Positions 57,489 to 64,000 of a DNA stretch of 64,000 bases are shown here, piece after piece. The stretch is taken from NCBI GenBank assembly GCA_022823725.1, contig JAJEHL010000008.1, positions 41,663-105,662 of the forward strand, in the 5' to 3' direction. Position 1 is the stretch's first letter, and every line of letters starts with the position of its first letter. The DNA is from Candidatus Latescibacterota bacterium. GTDB lineage: Bacteria > Latescibacterota > UBA2968. A program made the translations under genes and the position numbers. The notes under the pieces are model-generated. The model ran no database searches, was not told the origin of the DNA, and saw only the letters and a list, made by a program, of their open reading frames with translations.

Positions 57489-58813
57489 TTATGATTGCAG
57501 ATGATGCGACGTATCTCGATTTGTCGCTGTACGGTGGGCAGAATGTAGATACGCCCAATATTGACGGGTTGGCGCGAGATGGTCTGGTTTTTAATCGGGC
57601 GTATTTGCCTATGGCGATGTGCAATCCGTGTCGTACGGCGCTTTATACGGGGTTGTACCCGGCGCGCAATGGGTCGTGCTGGAATCATTCTGCTGCGCGT
57701 CCAGGGACGCGGAGTCTTCCGCATTTTCTGGGGGATATGGGGTATCGCGTGGGGCTGTGTGGCAAGAAGCACGTGGGTCCCAATAAGAGTTTTCCTTTTG
57801 AATATGTGCCGGGTATTGAGGGGGGATGTACGCATCCCGATCCCGAGTTTGGCGTTGAGGGGATTCGCGCGTTTGTAGAACGAGATCGGGATACGCCTTT
57901 TTGTCTTGTGACCGGGCTTTTTGAGCCGCACGCGCCGTGGACGCTGGGCAATCCCGAGCATTTTGATTTGGATGCGTTGAAGTTGCCGCCGTATCTGGCG
58001 GATACGGAGGAGACGCGGAGTGATTATGCCAAATATTTGGCGGAGATCGAGGTGCTGGATCAGGAGGTGGGTGAGATTCTGGCGGTGCTGGATGAGACCG
58101 GGCAGGCGGATAATACGCTGGTGATTTTTACGTCTGAGCAGGGGGCACAGTTTCCCGGGTGCAAGTGGACGAATTGGAATACGGGTGTTCATACGGGTTT
58201 TATTGTGCGCTGGCCCGGCGTGGTGGAGCCGGGACATACCGATGCGGTTATTCAGTATGAGGATGTTGCGCCTACGCTGATTGAGGCTGCGGGCGGTGAT
58301 TCCGATGCGATTGATTTTGATGGGTCGAGTTTTATGTCTGTGCTTTTGGGCGAGGCAGAGGATCATCGGGCGTTCGCGTATTTTATGCATAATAATATTC
58401 CCGAGGGTCCGCCCTATCCGATCCGCGCGGTGACGGATGGTACGTATCACTATATTCGCAATTTGACGCCCGAGGCGATCTATATTGAGAAGCATCTGAT
58501 GGGGCAGTTTCGATGGCACCAGTACTGGCCGACGTGGGTTTTTGATACGACGTTTAATGAGCATACGCGGTTTTTGGTGGATCGATACATGCGCCGCCCC
58601 CCCGAGCAGTTGTATCGCATGGATGAGGATCCCTGTGAGTTGAATAATCTGGCCGATGATCCCGCACACGCAGAGGCGAAGAAACGCCTGTCTGCCGAAC
58701 TCGATTGCTGGATGAAACAACAGGGCGACCCTGGCGCGGAGATCGATACAGAAGACCAATGGCAAGCAGCGAAGCAAGGGAGACACTTTGAGAGGCAACT
58801 ATTGAGTAGCTGA
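57470..58813 (+). CDS. Sulfatase (FGly motif CNPCR)
   Basis: PNILIMIADDATYLDLSLYGGQ...YLPMAMCNPCRTALYTGLYP...VIFTSEQGAQFPG; 19 bp overlap with upstream gene. Confidence 0.9.
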   Translation: MGPNILIMIADDATYLDLSLYGGQNVDTPNIDGLARDGLVFNRAYLPMAMCNPCRTALYTGLYPARNGSCWNHSAARPGTRSLPHFLGDMGYRVGLCGKKHVGPNKSFPFEYVPGIEGGCTHPDPEFGVEGIRAFVERDRDTPFCLVTGLFEPHAPWTLGNPEHFDLDALKLPPYLADTEETRSDYAKYLAEIEVLDQEVGEILAVLDETGQADNTLVIFTSEQGAQFPGCKWTNWNTGVHTGFIVRWPGVVEPGHTDAVIQYEDVAPTLIEAAGGDSDAIDFDGSSFMSVLLGEAEDHRAFAYFMHNNIPEGPPYPIRAVTDGTYHYIRNLTPEAIYIEKHLMGQFRWHQYWPTWVFDTTFNEHTRFLVDRYMRRPPEQLYRMDEDPCELNNLADDPAHAEAKKRLSAELDCWMKQQGDPGAEIDTEDQWQAAKQGRHFERQLLSS

Positions 58814-58918
58814 TATTGGTATGCGGGAATTTGGCACTGATGCTGTATATTATTGGGGTGTGGAGCTAACCGAAGTTTCGCGTTGTCGAAATGCAAGATT
58901 TTGGAGAGAGGATTGATC

Positions 58919-60424
58919 ATGAGCAGTCAGGATTCGCTTTTTACCGATAGCTGGCTCCCGCCGCAATTGGTCGCTGACTTGCGTGATCTGAACCCGTGGT
59001 GGGAGGGCGATCTCATGCCGCCACAACCGCGGACGCGCCGACATCTGGTCGCGCAGATACGTCGCCGTCTGGATGCAGAGATAGCTCCGATTATCGTGGT
59101 GCGAGGCCCGCGTCAGGTAGGAAAGACGACGGCACAGTTTCAAATTATTGCGGATTTGCTCGACGAAGGCGTGCCCCCCACAAGCATCCTTCGCGTGCAG
59201 TTTGAGGAATTGGCATCGTTGCAAAGGGTAGAGGATCCGATTCTCGCCATTTCCCGCTGGTTTGAACGAAAGATAACAGGGGCGCGTTTCAATGCGTTAG
59301 CGCGAGATGGGCAGAAGGCATATCTCTTTTTTGATGAGATTCAGAATCTGGATGGCTGGCATGCACAACTCAAGTTTCTCGTAGATCATGCTTCAGTGAA
59401 AGTTGTCGTTACTGGAAGTTCGGCACTGAGGATTGAAAGAGGCCGGGATAGTCTGGCAGGACGCATTAATACCATTGAGGCGGGGGTGCTTTCGCTTACC
59501 GAAATCGGTGCGTTGCGCGAGTTGGATACGCCGAAGCCATTCCTGCAGGACAACGGCCTGCGTTTTCTGATTGACAAGAATTTCTGGCGGGAACTGCGTG
59601 CTCATGGTGAGGATAACACGGGATTTCGAAATGAGGCGTTTCGGCATTTTTCAGAGCGCGGAGGCTATCCCATCGTCCACAAACAAAAGGATGTCGAATG
59701 GGCTGTGCTTGCAGATCAGTTGAACGAAACCGTGATCCAGCGCGTGATCCAACACGATCTTCGGGTTGGTGATCGCGGGCGAAAGAGAGATCCTCAACTG
59801 CTTGAAGAACTTTTTCGACTGGCTTGTCGCTACGCTGGGCAGACGCCGACGGTTTCAATGCTTGCGGACGAGGCGCGCCTGTCGCTCGGCGCAAATATCG
59901 GTAGCCAGCGCGTGACACACTATTTGAGATTTCTCGGCGAGACCCTTCTGCTTCGATTAATTCCTCCGCTTGAAATACGGCTTAAAAGAAAGCGAGGGAG
60001 TTCCAAACTTTGTCTGGTTGATCACGGCTTGCGAGCCAGTTGGCTTCAAGAGCAGATTCCATTGACGTCGGAAGCCCTATCAGAGCGTCCCGAACTCACC
60101 ACATTAGCCGGGCATCTCGCCGAGAGTATTTTCGGCGCAACTGCCTCGACGATTCACGGATTGGACATCGCCCATTTTCCCGAACGAGGTATAGACCGTG
60201 AAGTGGATTTCATTTTGACTGTCGGTGCTCAACGCGTGCCGGTAGAAATCAAATATCAACGCAGGATAGATCCCTTACGGGATACGCTGGGCATTCGGTC
60301 ATTTCTGGAAAAATCAGTGAACAATGCCGCTTTTGGCCTGCTGATAACACAGGACGATTCCGAAGAAGTTGACGATCCCCGAATTGTTAGCATGCCCCTG
60401 TCAACCTTCATGCTTCTCAGATGA
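58919..60424 (+). CDS. AAA_14 + DUF4143 ATPase
   Basis: VVRGPRQVGKTTAQFQII, KAYLFFDEIQNLDGW, VVTGSSALRIERGRDSLAGRINTIEAGVLSLTEI, C-term ERGIDREVDFILTVGAQRVPVEIKYQ. Confidence 0.9.
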   Translation: MSSQDSLFTDSWLPPQLVADLRDLNPWWEGDLMPPQPRTRRHLVAQIRRRLDAEIAPIIVVRGPRQVGKTTAQFQIIADLLDEGVPPTSILRVQFEELASLQRVEDPILAISRWFERKITGARFNALARDGQKAYLFFDEIQNLDGWHAQLKFLVDHASVKVVVTGSSALRIERGRDSLAGRINTIEAGVLSLTEIGALRELDTPKPFLQDNGLRFLIDKNFWRELRAHGEDNTGFRNEAFRHFSERGGYPIVHKQKDVEWAVLADQLNETVIQRVIQHDLRVGDRGRKRDPQLLEELFRLACRYAGQTPTVSMLADEARLSLGANIGSQRVTHYLRFLGETLLLRLIPPLEIRLKRKRGSSKLCLVDHGLRASWLQEQIPLTSEALSERPELTTLAGHLAESIFGATASTIHGLDIAHFPERGIDREVDFILTVGAQRVPVEIKYQRRIDPLRDTLGIRSFLEKSVNNAAFGLLITQDDSEEVDDPRIVSMPLSTFMLLR

Positions 60425-60471
60425 TGGGATGTGTCTGTATCTGTTATTGAGATACTATACAGGATTGCAAT

Positions 60472-60504
60472 CGTCATTGCGGCATGGTTTTAGCCGCAAT
60501 CCAG
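60472..60504 (+). repeat. Dispersed hairpin element, copy C (compensated stem)
   Basis: CGTCATTGCGGCATGGTTTTAGCCGCAATCCAG. Confidence 0.85.
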
Positions 60505-60514
60505 AAGATTTGGT

Positions 60515-60576
60515 TGTCATCGCGGCATGATTCCCTGCTCAATACGATGCAGGGACATGGCCGAGCCGCGATCCAG
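60515..60576 (+). repeat. Dispersed hairpin element, copy D (long loop with nested hairpin)
   Basis: TGTCATCGCGGCATGATTCCCTGCTCAATACGATGCAGGGACATGGCCGAGCCGCGATCCAG. Confidence 0.82.
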
Positions 60577-60695
60577 TCTATTTTTTAAGGAAGAAATTCT
60601 CTACCCTTGACAATGGTATATTTGTTCGTTATAACTTACAATTGATACCTCATTGAACAGCCCTTTAGTACACCGCTTGCAAAGAGGTGGATAAA

Positions 60696-61199
60696 ATGGT
60701 TTCCGATCAAGTTAGAAACGAAGTTTGGCTACGTCTATTGGATATTGCGCGACTTGTCCGATACTACGCAGTGCTTTCGGATCGTTATCGTCGCAATTAT
60801 ACCATTATCCGTTTTTTGCTTTATGCTGCCGCAGCAAGTGGTATCGCCGCATTCTTAGATGTGCTTCCGCCAATCGCGCAACTCATATCGGGCGGGGTGA
60901 TTGCCCTTATTATTACCTGGGATTTTGTCTCTGATTACGGGAGAAAAGCCGCGGTTTTACATGCAATTAGTCTTCAATGTGGTGAATTGGAAAATGAATG
61001 GCAAGAATTATGGATGGATGTCGATAATGGGACGATGACAAATGAAGAGGTTATAGACAGAAATAGACAATTGATTCAGAGAATGACAAGCGTGACTGGT
61101 GGCGTGGGCTATGCTGATATTCCAGAAGATCAAAAGTTGAATGAGAAATGTGCTGCTCAGGCATATCAAGTTGCAGAGGACCGATATGCAGCAGTATGA
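60696..61199 (+). CDS. Two-TM helical protein, SLATT-like
   Basis: LDIARLVRYYAVLSDRYRRNYTIIRFLLYAAAASGIAAFLDVLPPIAQLISGGVIALIITWDFVSDYGRKAAVLHAISLQCGELENEWQELW. Confidence 0.55.
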   Translation: MVSDQVRNEVWLRLLDIARLVRYYAVLSDRYRRNYTIIRFLLYAAAASGIAAFLDVLPPIAQLISGGVIALIITWDFVSDYGRKAAVLHAISLQCGELENEWQELWMDVDNGTMTNEEVIDRNRQLIQRMTSVTGGVGYADIPEDQKLNEKCAAQAYQVAEDRYAAV

Positions 61200-61314
61200 A
61201 AAAAAGATTTTTAATTCCAGACCAGCACGCCCTCCAAGACCAAAACCACCGCCACCACCTCCAAGACCAAAACCACAAAAGGAATCGTCTGAGAATAATA
61301 AACAAGAAAAATAG
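61186..61314 (+). CDS. 42-aa Pro/Arg-rich microprotein overlapping the 2TM gene
   Basis: ATG 61186 to TAG 61312-61314: MQQYEKKIFNSRPARPPRPKPPPPPPRPKPQKESSENNKQEK; 14-nt overlap with 60696-61199; below the supplied ORF length cut-off. Confidence 0.55.
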   Translation: MQQYEKKIFNSRPARPPRPKPPPPPPRPKPQKESSENNKQEK

Positions 61315-61396
61315 ATTATGAGGACAGTTTGAACGGCTACCGCAGACCCATTCGGCTCTGCGTAGAGCAAAGTATTACAATTGAGCGAAATCCTTC

Positions 61397-61427
61397 AAAG
61401 AGGACTTGTGGTTAAGTCCTCTTTTTA
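61397..61427 (+). terminator. Rho-independent terminator
   Basis: AAAGAGGACTT-GTGGTT-AAGTCCTCTTTTT. Confidence 0.88.
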
Positions 61428-61506
61428 GTTGAAATAACCGAGGCTGGTCGGTTGATGTACGATAAATATCGTGTCTCCAAAGGCTATCCATATCGATCTT
61501 GCAAAT

Positions 61507-61540
61507 CGTCATCGCGGCATGGTGTTGAGCCGCGATCCAG
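61507..61540 (+). repeat. Dispersed hairpin element, copy E
   Basis: CGTCATCGCGGCATGGTGTTGAGCCGCGATCCAG. Confidence 0.85.
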
Positions 61541-61606
61541 AAGGTTTTGAACTGCCACGATGTACTAATCAATTGAACAGTTTTAACAGAAAACAGCAGG
61601 TGAATA

Positions 61607-63508
61607 ATGTCTATTCCAGATCAAAGTCATATTAATCAGGTCCGCGATGCTCTCTGGCAACGTTCAAGTGGTGCGTCCGTTATGATTGGGAGCGGTTTTA
61701 GTAGAAACGCCCTGAAATGCCGACCGAATGCAGAAGATCCTCCGTCATGGCAGGAGGTAGCAAAAGCGGTATATGAGAAGCTATATCCACAAGCTGATAA
61801 TAGGGAGTACCCGACTTTAGCAGAGGCGTCAACAACGAGTGGCTTTTTGAGATTGGCCCAGGAGTATAAGGTCGCATTTGGGCGAAGTGACCTTCACCAG
61901 TTCATCAAACAAGTGGTCCGGGACGAGGATTTCGCGCCAGGAGATATGCATAAACGGCTTATGCGCCTCCCCTGGCGCGACGTCTTTACCACTAACTGGG
62001 ATACGCTCTTAGAGAAGACACGCTCTTTCGTGGCTGACCACGCCTATAGCGTCGTGCAAAACATGGATGAAATCCCGCTGGCTGCCCAACCGCGTATCGT
62101 TAAGTTACACGGTTCCTTGCCTGCACATTTTCCGCTCATCTTTACGGAGGAGGATTACCGTACCTATCCGACGAAATTTGCGCCGTTTGTGAACACGGTC
62201 CAACAAGCAATGATGGAAACCGCGTTTTGTCTAATAGGTTTCTCTGGTGATGATCCAAATTTCCTAGAATGGTCCGGATGGGTTCGCGACAATCTGGGAA
62301 CATCGGCTCCAAAGATATATCTGGCCGGATGGTTGGACTTGTCGTCACACCGTCGTCGTATGCTTGAAGATCGCAACGTTGTTCCTATTGATCTTGCTCA
62401 TCATCCAAGAGCGAGCGAGTGGCCGGAGCACTTGCGTCATCAATACGCAACGGAGTGGATCCTCCACACATTGAAACGAGGACAACCTTATGATGTTTCA
62501 GAGTGGCCAGAGCCATCAAGCCGACAACATTGGGCAGTGCCGGAAAAACTGCAACCTGTCGAAGAGGTTGTTTCCGATATACCTAAAGACGAACCACATG
62601 CGCCACCATTTAGTAGTGACTCGGAGAATTTACAAGACTCCGTAGTTCATATCCTAAATGTTTGGAATCACAATAGAAAAATATACCCAGGTTGGATAGT
62701 TGCGCCCGCAAGTGTGCTTCAATCCCTGCATTATCGCACTAAAGAATGGGAACCGCTAATATTACATGTGATTTCCAATTTTGAACCGATAGAACGGCTA
62801 AAGGCCATTCAAGAATTAATATGGCGACGAGAGATCATGTTGGACTCGGTCTATCCTGATCTCGAAGAATTATCCCAAAAGACCTTGGATGAAATAAATT
62901 GTCAAGACCGAAAAATTAATGGTGTTGACAATCCAAGTGTTGACTGGAAAGCGGTACGGGAGGCATGGCGTAATGTTGCGGTCGCATTGGTAACGATAGC
63001 ACGGCTTCGATTTGATCGCGAAGTGTTCGAAAAACGACTTAACGCATTAGAACCTTTCCGGCAAGACCATCCTGATATTGATCAGAGAATGCACCATGAA
63101 CAATGTCTTTGGGCGATTTATTCGCTTAATTTCGAGACATTGGAAAAATTGCTTGGAGCCTGGCAGACTGAAGGCTACGATCCCGCGTGGAAAATAAGAA
63201 AAGCCGCCTTGCTTATCGAAACGAATCGAAATGATGATGCATTTCAACTTATCAACCGTGCGCTTTCGACTATTCGTGAGAATCCCGGAGATGGTCGCAG
63301 TGTGGTTGGCCCTTCATGTGAAGGTTGGGCATTATGGCTTGCACTCCCATTTGAACGAGAATTTGGAGGGCCGAGTGAAAATCTAATTGATTCTCCTCCA
63401 GCCTTCGAGAGATGGCGGAAGTTGGCACGCTTGAAGTGTGACGCCTTTGCAGAGAAACTTTATTACGTTGAAAAAATAAAAGGCAACCGAGAAAAAAAAG
63501 GTCAATAA
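61607..63508 (+). CDS. SIR2-domain (SIR2_2-like) protein with helical C-terminal region; candidate defence effector
   Basis: VMIGSGFSRNA, WRDVFTTNWDTLLE, IVKLHGSLPAHFPLIFTEEDYR, AFCLIGFSGDDPNFLEW. Confidence 0.85.
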   Translation: MSIPDQSHINQVRDALWQRSSGASVMIGSGFSRNALKCRPNAEDPPSWQEVAKAVYEKLYPQADNREYPTLAEASTTSGFLRLAQEYKVAFGRSDLHQFIKQVVRDEDFAPGDMHKRLMRLPWRDVFTTNWDTLLEKTRSFVADHAYSVVQNMDEIPLAAQPRIVKLHGSLPAHFPLIFTEEDYRTYPTKFAPFVNTVQQAMMETAFCLIGFSGDDPNFLEWSGWVRDNLGTSAPKIYLAGWLDLSSHRRRMLEDRNVVPIDLAHHPRASEWPEHLRHQYATEWILHTLKRGQPYDVSEWPEPSSRQHWAVPEKLQPVEEVVSDIPKDEPHAPPFSSDSENLQDSVVHILNVWNHNRKIYPGWIVAPASVLQSLHYRTKEWEPLILHVISNFEPIERLKAIQELIWRREIMLDSVYPDLEELSQKTLDEINCQDRKINGVDNPSVDWKAVREAWRNVAVALVTIARLRFDREVFEKRLNALEPFRQDHPDIDQRMHHEQCLWAIYSLNFETLEKLLGAWQTEGYDPAWKIRKAALLIETNRNDDAFQLINRALSTIRENPGDGRSVVGPSCEGWALWLALPFEREFGGPSENLIDSPPAFERWRKLARLKCDAFAEKLYYVEKIKGNREKKGQ

Positions 63509-63800
63509 CCGTGCTGCCAAAGCCTTTCGAATTGGCGCACAGTCCCTCGCGCATAGTTCAGGGCCTTTAGGCGGGTTCTACCGCAGGATGCGCGGCAAGA
63601 TCGGTCCAGCACAAGCTAACACAGCCGCCGCGCATAAAATGGCACGCATCTTCTATTGTCTGTGGAAATGCCCACAAGCCTATGATCCAACGGCGTTTGA
63701 AAACGCCGAGCAAGAGCACAAAGCGAGAACCTTTGCCTATCTACGAAAAAAGGCGCGAACTTTGGGCTTTGATCTGGTGCCACAGGCGACTGCGACATAA
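63507..63800 (+). pseudogene. IS110-like transposase C-terminal remnant
   Basis: Frame reads NRAAKAFRIGAQSLAHSSGPLGGFYRRMRGKIGPAQANTAAAHKMARIFYCLWKC...RTFAYLRKKARTLGFDLVPQ with no start codon and no N-terminal domain. Confidence 0.65.
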
Positions 63801-63876
63801 ATTTCTCAAAAAATGGGGTCTATAACTTATTCCTACACAGTAAGTTTCTTAGGAGTAATCAGAAAGGAGACCCACT

Positions 63877-64000
63877 ATGCCACCAACCCGTCCCCCTTAT
63901 CCGTCCGAGTTGAAGCGCCAGATCGTCGAGCTTGTACGCGCTGGCCGCAGTCCAGCCGAGTTGGCCAGAGAGTTTGAGCCAACCGCTCAGACGATCCAAA
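63877..64000 (+). mobile_element. IS3-family-like transposase orfA, truncated by window edge
   Basis: AAAGGAG then ATG: MPPTRPPYPSELKRQIVELVRAGRSPAELAREFEPTAQTIQ (HTH_Tnp type). Confidence 0.7.

Noticed and set aside
57485-58798. 437-aa minus-strand ORF fully antisense to a sulfatase
   Set aside because: Arg/Pro/Ile/His-rich composition with no domain; antisense frame of a strongly biased coding strand. The + strand sulfatase is unambiguous.
60696-63508. Calling the 2TM gene, microprotein and SIR2 gene one operon/system
   Set aside because: A strong terminator (61397-61427) and a hairpin repeat (61507-61540) lie between them; only physical proximity is supported.
63800-63876. Left terminal inverted repeat of the IS3-like element (TGGGGTCTATAACTTATTCCTACACAG...)
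   Set aside because: The right end lies outside the window, so the inverted repeat and target-site duplication cannot be verified.
1-64000. tRNA, rRNA or ncRNA genes
   Set aside because: No cloverleaf or rRNA-like segment noticed by eye in intergenic regions; tRNAscan/Infernal would be needed to exclude them.

Overview
The window looks like a bacterial chromosome segment. I read it as accessory-rich, with a Poribacteria/Latescibacteria-like flavour because of its many sulfatases and phytanoyl-CoA dioxygenases; that is inference only.

Left to right:
(1) 1-8.7 kb: tandemly duplicated ankyrin-repeat plus plant-type-LRR genes. The first ankyrin ORF is open at the left edge.
(2) 9.0-9.5 kb: RelE/ParE-type toxin-antitoxin pair.
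(3) 9.6-12.7 kb: squalene operon hpnC-hpnD-hpnE, followed by a convergent threonine synthase.
(4) 13.9-15.2 kb: sigma54 activator with an apparently dead receiver domain.
(5) 15.5-19.4 kb: giant FN3-repeat (lipo)protein.
(6) 19.4-30.6 kb, minus strand: RDD protein, RND pump and MFP, Spy/CpxP-like protein, anti-sigma, ECF sigma, ExbD/ExbB/TonB-like genes and a GT2.
(7) 30.9-58.8 kb: large catabolic-looking cluster with 8 sulfatase-family proteins, 7 PhyH-family oxygenases, GH127, two beta-propeller GH-like proteins, cupin and BPL_N-like proteins. It is interrupted by an MntA/HepT toxin-antitoxin whose HepT frame runs into a sulfatase, and by a TusA-like/DsrE-like/TusA-MetE' fusion module.
(8) 58.9-64 kb: AAA_14/DUF4143 ATPase, SLATT-like 2TM protein with an overlapping 42-aa Pro-rich microORF, SIR2-domain protein, an IS110-like 3' remnant and an IS3-like orfA.

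Strongest leads:
- the TusA/DsrE/TusA-MetE' module;
- three PhyH proteins with HxG in place of HxD (halogenase-like iron site);
- a sulfatase-family protein with Thr at the formylglycine position;
- the HepT::sulfatase read-through;
- the 2TM/microprotein/SIR2 locus;
- a dispersed hairpin element with a compensatory base change.

All family calls are from reading translated motifs by eye. No database search was run.
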